This document shows, piece by piece, positions 54,859-62,846 of a stretch of DNA of 64,000 nucleotides. Both the position numbers and the translations under genes were made by a program. The notes under the pieces are model-generated. The model was not told where the DNA came from and searched no databases. It worked only from the letters and a program-made list of their open reading frames with translations. Source of the stretch: Thermomonospora echinospora (GTDB lineage Bacteria; Actinomycetota; Actinomycetes; Streptosporangiales; Streptosporangiaceae); contig NZ_FNVO01000024.1 of assembly GCF_900108175.1 (NCBI RefSeq), positions 1-64,000 on the forward strand. Reading direction: 5' to 3'. Each line of letters opens with the position of its first letter. Positions within the stretch are counted from its first letter, which is position 1.

Positions 54859-55962
54859 CTACAGCCAGCCGTTGCGGCGGAAGCCCCGGTGCAGGGCCAG
54901 GCACATGACGCCGATGACGGCCAGGACGAGCACGTAGCCCCACTCGGTGTGCAGGGCGGGCATGTTGTCGAAGTTCATGCCGTAGATGCCGGTGACGGCG
55001 GTGGGCAGCATGATGATGGCGCCCCAGGCGGAGATGCGGCGCATGTCCTGGTTGTCGGCGACCGTCACCTGGGTCATGTGGGCCTGCAGGATCGGGTTGA
55101 GCAGTTCGTCGTAGGACTCGACCTGCTCGCGGACGCGGGTCAGGTGGTCCTCGACGTCGCGCAGGTACTCCTTGATCTCGGCCGGGACGAAGCGGCGCCC
55201 GGCCAGGCTGCGCAGCGGGCCGGCCAGCGGGCCGACCGCCCGCTTGAGCTGGATGACCTCGCGCTTGAGCCGGTAGATGCGGCGGGACTCGTCGGTGCGC
55301 TCGGGGGAGAACACCGCCTCCTCCACCTCGTCGATGTCCTCCTGGACGGCGTTGGCCACGCACATGTAGCCGTCCACCACCCGGTCGGCGATGGCGTGCA
55401 GGACGGCGGTGGGTCCCAGGGCCAGCCGCCGGGGGTCGGCCTCCAGCCGGGTGCGGACCGGGCCCAGCTCGCCCTGCCTGCCGTGCCGCACGGTGACCAC
55501 GAAGTCGGCGCCGCAGAAGACCATGATCTCGCCGGTCTCGACCAGGTCGCTGCCGTCCGGGCCGTGCTCGGCGTAGCCGACCGTCTTCATCACGAAGAAC
55601 TGGACGTCGTCGTAGCGTTCGAGCTTGGGTCGCTGGTGGGCGTGGATGGCGTCCTCCACCGCCAGCGGGTGCAGGCCGAAGACCGGGGCCAGGCGCTCCA
55701 GTTCGGCGGCGTCGGGCTCGTGCAGCCCCACCCACACGAAGCCCATGCCGTTGTCGTTGCGGTTCAGCTCGCCGTCCCGGACCAGCCGTACCGCGTCGGC
55801 GACGGTCTCGGTGTCGACGCGCTGCCCGTCGATGTAGGCGGCCCAGTCGATGACGGCCGAATCGCGGGGGGCGGGGACGGAGGGGGCAGTACGGTGCGGA
55901 CGCGCCAGCGGCTTGAACAGCGCCATGGTCGCCCGGCCAGGACGAACGCGGGTCATTGCCAT
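54859..55962 (-). CDS. corA: CorA-type Mg2+ channel
   Basis: This 367-residue CorA/Mrs2-type channel has a large cytoplasmic N-terminal domain (WVGLHEPDAAELERLAPVFG), a long helix and two C-terminal membrane helices. The signature loop YGMNFDNMP is intact. It imports Mg2+ (or Co2+). The ATG at 55962 is chosen with a GGGAAGGGAACC region upstream. A 38-residue ORF with a strong ribosome site lies just upstream on the same strand (56018-56134), possibly a leader peptide. Confidence 0.93.
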   Translation of the reverse strand: MAMTRVRPGRATMALFKPLARPHRTAPSVPAPRDSAVIDWAAYIDGQRVDTETVADAVRLVRDGELNRNDNGMGFVWVGLHEPDAAELERLAPVFGLHPLAVEDAIHAHQRPKLERYDDVQFFVMKTVGYAEHGPDGSDLVETGEIMVFCGADFVVTVRHGRQGELGPVRTRLEADPRRLALGPTAVLHAIADRVVDGYMCVANAVQEDIDEVEEAVFSPERTDESRRIYRLKREVIQLKRAVGPLAGPLRSLAGRRFVPAEIKEYLRDVEDHLTRVREQVESYDELLNPILQAHMTQVTVADNQDMRRISAWGAIIMLPTAVTGIYGMNFDNMPALHTEWGYVLVLAVIGVMCLALHRGFRRNGWL

Positions 55963-56017
55963 CGGGGGTTCCCTTCCCGCCGGCCGTGCGCACGCAGAGC
56001 GCGCTCGACCCGCGGGT

Positions 56018-56134
56018 TCAGCGCGGGGAGCGCACGAGGGCAACGGCCGGACGCCGGATGAAGGCGGACGGATGAACGGTCACGCTCGGACTGTGAGGGA
56101 CCTCTGCCGTACTGCAAGGATCACCAGGACTCAT
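56018..56134 (-). CDS. 38-residue leader ORF upstream of corA
   Basis: A minus-strand ORF starts at ATG 56134, eight bases after a strong GGGAGG site. It begins MSPGDPCSTAEVPHSPSVT and has seven prolines among 38 residues. It ends 55 bases before the corA start, inside the mRNA leader. The layout resembles MgtL-type leaders that sense Mg2+ through ribosome behaviour on Pro/acidic codons. No homologue can be tested here. Confidence 0.5.
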   Translation of the reverse strand: MSPGDPCSTAEVPHSPSVTVHPSAFIRRPAVALVRSPR

Positions 56135-56391
56135 CCCGACCACCTCCCTTCACTCCTCGGCGTCAGGGCACAGCCGCACAAGGCTATCAATCGATAACAA
56201 AGACGCCCCGGCGGCGCCGAAGGTTCACCGCCACAGATGTGGTACCCGTCTCAACAAAAGCATTCATACACGATCGAAGACGGCCCGAGCGTGCGTTCCG
56301 GCGGTTCGCCCCGGGCACCGCCTCGCGCACTGTCCCGCGCACCGCCCCGCGTACCGCCCCGGGCGCCGCCCCGCGCGCCGCGTCCGGCCGA
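56135..56391. other. Divergent corA-purD promoter region
   Basis: On the minus strand a TAGCCT-like box near 56180-56186 could start the corA leader (approximate). On the plus strand a 12-bp tandem repeat (56315-56386) and the purD -10 at 56392 follow. No conventional gene. Confidence 0.4.
56315..56386. repeat. Tandem 12-bp repeat upstream of purD
   Basis: Six units with consensus GCACCGCCCCGC lie directly before the purD -10 box. Units 3-5 differ from the consensus by zero to three bases; units 1, 2 and 6 are more degenerate. Confidence 0.65.
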
Positions 56392-56397
56392 TAGGCT
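56392..56397 (+). promoter_or_regulatory. -10 box TAGGCT (leaderless purD)
   Basis: Eight bases before the GTG at 56406. Confidence 0.5.
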
Positions 56398-56405
56398 CGG
56401 GCGAC

Positions 56406-57653
56406 GTGCGCATCCTCGTTCTGGGCTCCGGTGGCCGTGAGCACGCCATCGCCCGCGCCCTGCACCTCGACCCCGTCGTCACCGCGCTCCACGTCGCCCC
56501 CGGCAACGCCGGGACCCTGGAGATCGCCCACAACCACGTGCTGGACCCCACCGACCCGGTCGCGGTGACCGAACTGGCCGCCCGGCTGCGGCCCGAACTG
56601 GTGGTGATCGGCCCGGAGGCGCCGCTGACCACCGGGGTCGCCGACGCGCTGCGGCAGGCCGGGGTGCCGGTGTTCGGGCCGGACCGGGCGGCCGCCCGGA
56701 TCGAGGGCTCCAAGGCGTTCGCCAAGGAGATCATGGCCGCGGCGGGCGTGCCGACCGCCGACTCCCGGGTGTGCGAGTCGTCCCGCGAGGTGGACGAGGC
56801 GCTCGACGCGTTCGGGCCGCCGTACGTGGTCAAGGACGACGGGCTCGCGGCGGGCAAGGGCGTCGTCGTCACCGAGGACCGGGACGAGGCCGTCCGGCAC
56901 GCCGCCTCCTGTGGCCGGGTCGTGATCGAGGACTTCCTGGACGGGCCCGAGGTGTCGCTGTTCGCGCTGAGCGACGGCAACTCCGCCGTCCCGCTGCTGC
57001 CCGCGCAGGACTTCAAGCGCGCCTACGACGGCGACCGGGGCCCCAACACCGGCGGCATGGGCGCCTACACGCCGCTCCCCTGGGCGCCTCCCGGGCTGGT
57101 GGACGAGGTCATGGCCACCGTCGTGCAGCCCACGATCGACGAGTTGCGCCGCCGCGAGACGCCCTACGTGGGCGTCCTGTACGCGGGGCTGGCGCTGACG
57201 TCCCGGGGCGTGCGGGTCGTGGAGTTCAACGCCCGCTTCGGCGACCCGGAGACCCAGGTCGTGCTGGACCGGCTGGCGACGCCCCTGGCCGGGCTGCTGC
57301 AGGCGTGCGCGATCGGCGGGCTGGACCCGGCGACCCGGCTGGAGTGGCACCCGGGCGCGGCGGTGACGGTCGTGGTGGCGGCGGAGAACTACCCCGCCTC
57401 CCCGGTCAAGGGCGACGTGATCGAGGGCCTGGCGGAGGCCGCCGCCGTCCCCGGCGCGTACGTGCTGCACGCCGGGACGAAGCTGGACGAGGAGGGCCGG
57501 GTCGTCGCGAACGGCGGGCGCGTCCTCAACGTCGTCGGCACCGGGCCCGACCTGGCCGCCGCCCGCGCCACCGCCTACGACGCCGCCTTCAAGATCCGCC
57601 TGCGCGGCTCCCACCACCGCACCGACATCGCCTTGCAGGCGTCCCAGGGCTGA
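56406..57653 (+). CDS. purD: Phosphoribosylamine-glycine ligase
   Basis: This 415-residue ATP-grasp enzyme ligates glycine to phosphoribosylamine, step 2 of purine synthesis. It has the N-terminal MRILVLGSGGREHAIA start, the glycine-rich loop (PYVVKDDGLAAGKGVVV) and catalytic RVVEFNARFGDPETQV. The GTG start appears leaderless. The purB start follows within about 30 bases, so purD-purB may be one unit. Confidence 0.97.
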   Translation: MRILVLGSGGREHAIARALHLDPVVTALHVAPGNAGTLEIAHNHVLDPTDPVAVTELAARLRPELVVIGPEAPLTTGVADALRQAGVPVFGPDRAAARIEGSKAFAKEIMAAAGVPTADSRVCESSREVDEALDAFGPPYVVKDDGLAAGKGVVVTEDRDEAVRHAASCGRVVIEDFLDGPEVSLFALSDGNSAVPLLPAQDFKRAYDGDRGPNTGGMGAYTPLPWAPPGLVDEVMATVVQPTIDELRRRETPYVGVLYAGLALTSRGVRVVEFNARFGDPETQVVLDRLATPLAGLLQACAIGGLDPATRLEWHPGAAVTVVVAAENYPASPVKGDVIEGLAEAAAVPGAYVLHAGTKLDEEGRVVANGGRVLNVVGTGPDLAAARATAYDAAFKIRLRGSHHRTDIALQASQG

Positions 57654-57671
57654 GCAGCGGAGCCGCGACAA

Positions 57672-57677
57672 TAAACT
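57672..57677 (+). promoter_or_regulatory. -10 box TAAACT (leaderless purB)
   Basis: Six bases before the GTG at 57684. It suggests purB can be transcribed apart from purD. Confidence 0.5.
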
Positions 57678-57683
57678 CGTGTC

Positions 57684-58994
57684 GTGATCGAGCGTTACAC
57701 CCTTCCGGAGATGGGGCGCGTCTGGAGCGACGCGCACAAGTACGAGCTGTGGTGCCGGGTGGAGACCCTCGTGGTCGAAGCCCACGCCGAGGCCGGCACG
57801 ATCCCGGCGGAGGTGGCCGAGCCGGTCCGCAAGGCCCCGCCGCCCACCCCGGAGCGGGTGCACGAGATCGAGGCGGTCACCCAGCACGACGTGATCGCGT
57901 TCCTGTCGGCGTGGGCGGACAACACCGAGCCGCGCGAGGCGGCGGCGTACGTGCACTTCGGCATGACGTCCTCGGACCTGCTGGACACCGCGCTGGCCGT
58001 GCAGCTGGTCGAGGCCACCGACATCCTGCTGGAGAAGGCCGACCGGCTGGTGGCGGTGCTGCGCGACCACGCGCTGGAGCACCGCGGCACCCTGCGGGTG
58101 GGCCGCACGCACGGCATCCACGGCGAGCCGGACGTGTGGGGGCACCGGGTCGCCGACTTCGCGTTCGCCATGGCGCGCTCGCGGGACCGGCTGCGGGCCG
58201 CCCGCGCGGCGGTGGGCGTGATGGCGATCTCCGGCGCGGTGGGCACGTACTCCAACATCGACCCGGCGGTCGAGCGGTACGTGGCCGATCGGCTGGGCCT
58301 TAAGCCCGCCGACGTGTCGACCCAGGTGGTGATCCGCGACGGCGTCAGCGAGTGGGTCTCGGCGCTGGCCATCATGGCGACGGTGTGCGAGGCCATCGCG
58401 CTGGAGGTACGGCACGGGCAGCGCACCGAGGTCCGCGAGCTGTGGGAGCCGTTCGGCAAGGGCCAGAAGGGCTCCTCGGCGATGCCGCACAAGAAGAATC
58501 CGATCATGTCCGAGCGGCTGGCGGGCATGGCGCGGATCGTGCGGGCGCAGGTCGTCCCGGTGTTGGAGGGCATCCCGCTGTGGCACGAGCGGGACATCTC
58601 GCACTCCTCCACCGAGCGGATCGCGCTGCCGGACGCCTCGATCGCGCTGGACTACATGCTCAACCTGACCATCCGGCTGATGTCCGGGCTGGTGGTGGAC
58701 GCCGACCGGATGCGCGCCAACCTGGAGTCCACCGGCGGGCTGATCTACACCTCCACCGTGCTGCTGGAGCTGGTCGAGGCGGGCATGTCCCGCGACGACG
58801 AGGCGTACCCGCTGGTCCAGAAGGCGGCGATGGAGACCTGGGAGAGCGGCGTCCCGTTCCGGGAGACGCTGCGCAAGCACGCCGCCGAGGCGGGGCTGAC
58901 GCTGGACGAGGCGCGGCTGGACGAGGTGTGCCGCCCGGAGCGGTTCGTGGCGCGGCTCGGCCCGGTCTTCGAGCGGCTCACCGCCCTGTCGTGA
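57684..58994 (+). CDS. purB: Adenylosuccinate lyase
   Basis: This 436-residue lyase of the fumarase superfamily releases fumarate from SAICAR and adenylosuccinate. The signature GSSAMPHKKNPIMSERL is complete, with a conserved catalytic Ser and His region (TSSDLLDTA, GRTHGIHGEP). It starts at a leaderless GTG 30 bases after purD. The MOSC gene follows after 19 bases. Confidence 0.97.
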   Translation: MIERYTLPEMGRVWSDAHKYELWCRVETLVVEAHAEAGTIPAEVAEPVRKAPPPTPERVHEIEAVTQHDVIAFLSAWADNTEPREAAAYVHFGMTSSDLLDTALAVQLVEATDILLEKADRLVAVLRDHALEHRGTLRVGRTHGIHGEPDVWGHRVADFAFAMARSRDRLRAARAAVGVMAISGAVGTYSNIDPAVERYVADRLGLKPADVSTQVVIRDGVSEWVSALAIMATVCEAIALEVRHGQRTEVRELWEPFGKGQKGSSAMPHKKNPIMSERLAGMARIVRAQVVPVLEGIPLWHERDISHSSTERIALPDASIALDYMLNLTIRLMSGLVVDADRMRANLESTGGLIYTSTVLLELVEAGMSRDDEAYPLVQKAAMETWESGVPFRETLRKHAAEAGLTLDEARLDEVCRPERFVARLGPVFERLTALS

Positions 58995-59013
58995 CGTCCC
59001 CGAGGAGCGCTGA

Positions 59014-59829
59014 GTGAGCGCCGTGCTGACCGGCCTGAACGTGTACCCGCTCAAGGGCGGTGGCGGGACGGTGCTGACCTCGGCCGAGCTGGAGCCCAAG
59101 GGGCTGCGGTACGACCGCGAGTTCATGCTCGTCACGCCGGAGGGCCGGTTCCTGTCGCAGCGGGACCTGGGCCTGATGGCGCTGCTGCGGCCGTCCTACG
59201 ACGGTGAGGTCCTCACCGTGCGGGTGGCCGATCCGGCGGCGTCGCCGGCTCCGCTCGTCCACAAGGCGACCGAGGACGGGCCGGTACGCGAGGTGTACGT
59301 GCACCGTTCGCAGTGCGAGGGCGTTGACCAGGGCGACGAGGCCGCGGACTGGTTCTCGGCGCTGCTGGGCGTCGACTGCCGGCTGGTCCGGTTCACCGGC
59401 CATCGGGAGACCGGCCGGGGGGGCGGCGAGGTGGCGTTCGCCGACGCCTACCCGCTGCTGCTGATCTCGGAGGAGTCGCTGGCCGACCTGAACGGCAGGC
59501 TGGCGCGGTCGGGAAGCGGTGAGCACACGCCGCTGCCGATGAACCGGTTCCGGCCCAACCTGGTGGTGTCGGGACTCGGCGCGTTCGGCGAGGACTCGGT
59601 GAAGCTGCTGCGCGTCGGCGAGACGGTGGTCGAGCTGGTCAAGGCATGTGCGCGGTGCGTGGTCACGACCACCGACCAGGACACCGGGGAACGGGGCCGC
59701 GAGCCGCTGCGCACGCTGGCCTCCTACCGGACCATCGGCCGGGGCATCCGGTTCGGGCAGAACGGGATCCCCCGCACCCCGGGCACCGTCCGGGTCGGCG
59801 ACCCGGTGGAAATCCTGGAGACGCGATGA
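59014..59829 (+). CDS. MOSC-domain protein
   Basis: This 271-residue protein has an N-terminal MOSC beta-barrel-like segment (NVYPLKGGGGTVLTSAELEP, YDREFMLVTPEGRFLSQRD) and a MOSC core with the conserved Cys (VVELVKACARCVVTT, C near residue 214). MOSC proteins use a molybdenum cofactor or persulfide sulfur to reduce N-hydroxylated compounds. Its stop overlaps a small ORF and, through it, purC, an unusual link to purine synthesis. The GTG follows GAGGAG. Confidence 0.88.
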   Translation: MSAVLTGLNVYPLKGGGGTVLTSAELEPKGLRYDREFMLVTPEGRFLSQRDLGLMALLRPSYDGEVLTVRVADPAASPAPLVHKATEDGPVREVYVHRSQCEGVDQGDEAADWFSALLGVDCRLVRFTGHRETGRGGGEVAFADAYPLLLISEESLADLNGRLARSGSGEHTPLPMNRFRPNLVVSGLGAFGEDSVKLLRVGETVVELVKACARCVVTTTDQDTGERGREPLRTLASYRTIGRGIRFGQNGIPRTPGTVRVGDPVEILETR

Positions 59830-59930
59830 GGGTTGTCATGTGCGCAGTGGCCGGTCCGGCGCCCGTACCCGGCGGACGCCGACCGGCGCGCACCGCGTCC
59901 AGGACCGTCGACGACATGAAGGCGTCATGA
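59826..59930 (+). CDS. 34-residue ORF bridging MOSC and purC
   Basis: ATG at 59826 overlaps the MOSC stop (ATGA) and its TGA at 59928-59930 overlaps the purC ATG (ATGA). The product (MRVVMCAVAGPAPVPGGRR, then PARTASRTVDDMKAS) has no known family. The double overlap suggests translational coupling from MOSC to purC rather than a free protein. Confidence 0.4.
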   Translation: MRVVMCAVAGPAPVPGGRRPARTASRTVDDMKAS

Positions 59931-60784
59931 AGCATCTGCACAGTGGCAAGGTCCGGGACCTGTACGAGCTGCCGGGCGGCGAGCTGCTCATGGTGGCCCG
60001 CGACACGATCTCGGCCTACGACTTCGTCCTCGACTCGCCCATCCCGGACAAGGGGCGGATCCTCACCCAGCTCTCCCTGTGGTGGTTCGAGCGGCTGGCG
60101 GACGTACTGCCCAACCATGTGATCTCGACCGAGCTGCCGGACGGCGCTCCGGCCGAGTGGGCGGGGCGGTCGGTGGTGGTACGCAGGCTGGACATGGTGC
60201 CGGTCGAGTGCGTGGCCCGCGGCTACCTCACCGGCTCGGGGCTCAAGGAGTACGGGCGCAGCGGCTCGGTGTGCGGGGTGCCGCTGCCGGAGGGGCTGAT
60301 GGACGGGTCGCGGCTGCCCGAGCCCATCTTCACCCCGACGACCAAGGCGGCGGTCGGCGACCACGACGAGCCGATGACGTTCGCCGAGGTGGAGGCCGCG
60401 GTCGGGGCGGAGGTGGCCGGGCGGCTGCGGGAGATCACCGTCGAGGTCTACCGGCGGGGCGCCGAGCTGGCCGCCGAGCGTGGGATCATCGTGGCCGACA
60501 CCAAGATCGAACTGGGCTGGTCGCCGGAGGGCGAGCTGGTGCTGGCCGACGAGGTGCTGACCCCCGACTCCTCCCGGTTCTGGCCGGCCGACCGGTGGCG
60601 GCCGGGGCGCCCGCAGCCCTCGTTCGACAAGCAGTTCGTCCGCGACTGGCTGGTCTCGCCGGAGGCCGGCTGGGACCGCGCCGCCGGGGATCCGCCGCCG
60701 CCGCTGCCGCCCGAGATCGTCGAGCGCACCCGGGCCAAGTACGTCGAGGCGTACGAGCGGCTGACCGGGCGGACCTTCCGGTGA
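59927..60784 (+). CDS. purC: SAICAR synthetase
   Basis: This 285-residue enzyme joins CAIR and Asp in purine synthesis. It has HSGKVRDLYELPGGELLMVA, SAYDFVLDSPIPDKGRILTQ, catalytic RRLDMVPVECVARGYL and the C-terminal DKQFVRDWL. The ATG at 59927 is chosen because the conserved sequence begins there and the preceding small ORF overlaps it. Confidence 0.96.
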   Translation: MKHLHSGKVRDLYELPGGELLMVARDTISAYDFVLDSPIPDKGRILTQLSLWWFERLADVLPNHVISTELPDGAPAEWAGRSVVVRRLDMVPVECVARGYLTGSGLKEYGRSGSVCGVPLPEGLMDGSRLPEPIFTPTTKAAVGDHDEPMTFAEVEAAVGAEVAGRLREITVEVYRRGAELAAERGIIVADTKIELGWSPEGELVLADEVLTPDSSRFWPADRWRPGRPQPSFDKQFVRDWLVSPEAGWDRAAGDPPPPLPPEIVERTRAKYVEAYERLTGRTFR

Positions 60785-61124
60785 CCCGGGCGGGTCCGAC
60801 CGGCGGGCATTTTCGGCAGGGCTGCGAACTTTCGAATGATCAGGGGTAACTTGGGTCAGTCGGTTTACCATGGTCCTGGTTTGCACACATGCGGCACGGG
60901 TCACACTCCGAAGGCCGGAAGGTGCGAACCTTCCAGGGCGTTCGGCGATCTAAACAGCTGAAGGGGCGGCTCCCCCGAAGGGGGCGCAACGGGCATCCCG
61001 ACCGTCCACCCGGTGGTTTACTACGAGAGCGCGAGGCGGCGGCGGCCCGGCACTCGTGACCCGCCGGCGAACGGGCGGGTGACCCGCAACTCGACACCCG
61101 CATCCCATAAGGAGCTAAGGCGTA
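60785..61124. other. Leader region of murA
   Basis: 340 bases without a gene. TACCAT at 60866-60871 is a weak candidate -10. The leader of about 250 bases holds a 7-bp hairpin (ACCCGCC/GGCGGGT near 61058-61082) and an AAGGAG site at 61110-61115. Confidence 0.4.
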
Positions 61125-62417
61125 ATGAGCATGGGCCACGAGGTTCGTTACCGCGTGCGCGGCGGCCACAAGCTGCAGGGCACCGTCTTCATCCAGGGCG
61201 CGAAGAACGCCGTGCTGCCGATGATCGGCGCGTCCCTGATGGCGTCCAAGGGCCGCACGGTGCTGCGGAACGTTCCGATCATCGAGGATGTGCGGCGTGC
61301 GGTGGAGCTGGCCCAGGCCGTGGGCGCCAAGGCCGAGCTGCACGAGGCCGAGCGCACCCTGGTGATCGACGCCTCCACGCTGACCAGCCCGGTGCTGCCG
61401 GCCGAGATCGCCGCCCGTTTCCGCGGCTCCTTCCTGTTCGTCCCGGCGCTGCTGCACCGGCTCGGCGAGGCCGTGATCGAGGGCGTCGGCGGCTGCAACC
61501 TGGGCAGCCGGAACCTGGACTTCCACTACAACGGCTTCAAGCGGATGGGCGCCACGGTCACCGAGCAGGTGGCCGACGACGGCGCCGGGGTGATCCACAT
61601 CAAGGCCGGCGACCTGCGCGGCGCCACCCTGTACTGCGACACCCCCTCGCACACCGGCACCGAGAACCTGGTGATGGCCGGGGCGCTGGCCACCGGCACC
61701 ACGCTGATCAAGAACTGCGCACTGGAGCCCGAGGTGCTCGACAACATCGAGTTCCTGCAGCGGATGGGCGCGCGGATCAGCGGCGGCGGCACCGGGTTCA
61801 TCACCGTGGAGGGCGTGGACGAGCTCACCGCCGTCGAGCACACCGTGATGCCCGACCGCATCGACGCCGGCGTGTTCGTGATGGCCGCCGCCATCACCGG
61901 CGGCGAGGTCAGCCTGGTCGGGGCGTCCCTGGAGCACCTGGGCGTGGCCGCCGACAAGCTGGAGCAGATGGGCGTGGAGTTCCACCAGCAGGGCGCGGTG
62001 CTGCAGGTGCGCCGCGAGCGCCCGCTGCGCCCGATCAACGTGATCACCGACGAGTACCCCGGCTTCGCCACCGACCTGCAGTCCCCGATCATGGCGGTGT
62101 CCTGCCTGGCCGACGGTCCCAGCTACATCTACGAGCGGATCTTCGACGGCCGGTTCAAGCTGGTGGACGAGCTCACCAAGATGGGCGCCGACATCCAGGT
62201 GGACGGCAACCGGGCCAAGGTGCTCGGCCCCACCCCGCTGCACGGCGCCGAGGTCGTGGCGCACGACCTGCGGGCCGGCAGCGCCCTGGTGCTGGCCGGG
62301 CTGGGCGCCGAGGGCGAGACCACCATCACCCAGGCCTACTACCTGGACCGCGGCCACGCGCACATCGCCGAGCGGCTGTCCCAGCTCGGCGCCGACATCA
62401 CCCGCGAGGTCGGCTGA
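61125..62417 (+). CDS. murA: UDP-N-acetylglucosamine 1-carboxyvinyltransferase
   Basis: This 430-residue enolpyruvyl transferase adds PEP to UDP-GlcNAc, the first committed step of peptidoglycan synthesis. The active-site Cys, C124 in GGCNLGSRNLDF, is retained, in contrast to the Asp of mycobacteria that gives fosfomycin resistance. Other markers are QGAKNAVLPMIGASLMA and the uridine-binding DELTAVEHTVMPDRIDAG. The start follows a good AAGGAG site. A terminator region follows at 62490-62531. Confidence 0.95.
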   Translation: MSMGHEVRYRVRGGHKLQGTVFIQGAKNAVLPMIGASLMASKGRTVLRNVPIIEDVRRAVELAQAVGAKAELHEAERTLVIDASTLTSPVLPAEIAARFRGSFLFVPALLHRLGEAVIEGVGGCNLGSRNLDFHYNGFKRMGATVTEQVADDGAGVIHIKAGDLRGATLYCDTPSHTGTENLVMAGALATGTTLIKNCALEPEVLDNIEFLQRMGARISGGGTGFITVEGVDELTAVEHTVMPDRIDAGVFVMAAAITGGEVSLVGASLEHLGVAADKLEQMGVEFHQQGAVLQVRRERPLRPINVITDEYPGFATDLQSPIMAVSCLADGPSYIYERIFDGRFKLVDELTKMGADIQVDGNRAKVLGPTPLHGAEVVAHDLRAGSALVLAGLGAEGETTITQAYYLDRGHAHIAERLSQLGADITREVG

Positions 62418-62489
62418 CCCGTACGCCCGGAGCGGACCCCGAGGGCGGGTCATCTGACCCGCACTCTGACCGCCCGCTGACACCACCAC

Positions 62490-62531
62490 GGCCCCTGTCA
62501 CCGCCGAAAAGGCCCCGTGACAGGGGCCTTT
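62490..62531 (+). terminator. Competing hairpins after murA
   Basis: Arm A (62490-62501) can pair with C (62517-62528), a perfect 12 bp. Arm B (62508-62516) can pair with the right part of C (62523-62531), 9 bp followed by a T-containing stretch. Only one hairpin can form at a time. Confidence 0.55.
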
Positions 62532-62762
62532 CGCATGGTGAAGACTTGACCCGGGCACTTCGGACATCCGAAGATGCCCGATCGAGCCTGACCGTATGGT
62601 GACAAATTACTGACTCAAGGGTCGCATAGGTTACTTTTTCGCCGCACTCTTGATTCGATTTCGCGTCTGGGCGTCACACTTCGTCGCCCTGACCCGATCT
62701 GCCCAATGAGGAACGAATCGCGGGAACTGCGGTGCTGGGTCAGAAGGCAGGGGCGACTAGCC
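62532..62762. other. AT-richer intergenic region before the last regulator
   Basis: 231 bases with local AT-rich patches (GGTGACAAATTACTG, 62598-62612; GGTTACTTTTTCG, 62629-62641). A promoter probably lies here, but I cannot place -35/-10 boxes with confidence. Confidence 0.4.
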
Positions 62763-62846
62763 ATGAGTCAACCGTTGGGCGGAACATGCGCGACCGCGCA
62801 CGACCGCAAGGGGCCACCACCACCCCCCGGGGGAGGGTGCCCATGA
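62763..62846 (+). CDS. 27-residue polyproline upstream ORF
   Basis: ATG at 62763 (AGGGG site nine bases away) encodes 27 residues with five consecutive prolines (KGPPPPPGGGCP). It ends in a TGA overlapping the ATG of the next gene (ATGA). The polyproline run lies just before the overlap, where it could stall ribosomes. Possibly a leader that couples to the regulator. Confidence 0.5.
   Translation: MSQPLGGTCATAHDRKGPPPPPGGGCP

Noticed and set aside
56187-59135. 982-codon minus-strand ORF opposite purD, purB and MOSC
   Set aside because: Shadow ORF created by high GC; the plus strand encodes well-known enzymes.
60840-62567. 575-codon minus-strand ORF opposite murA
   Set aside because: Antisense of a complete MurA.
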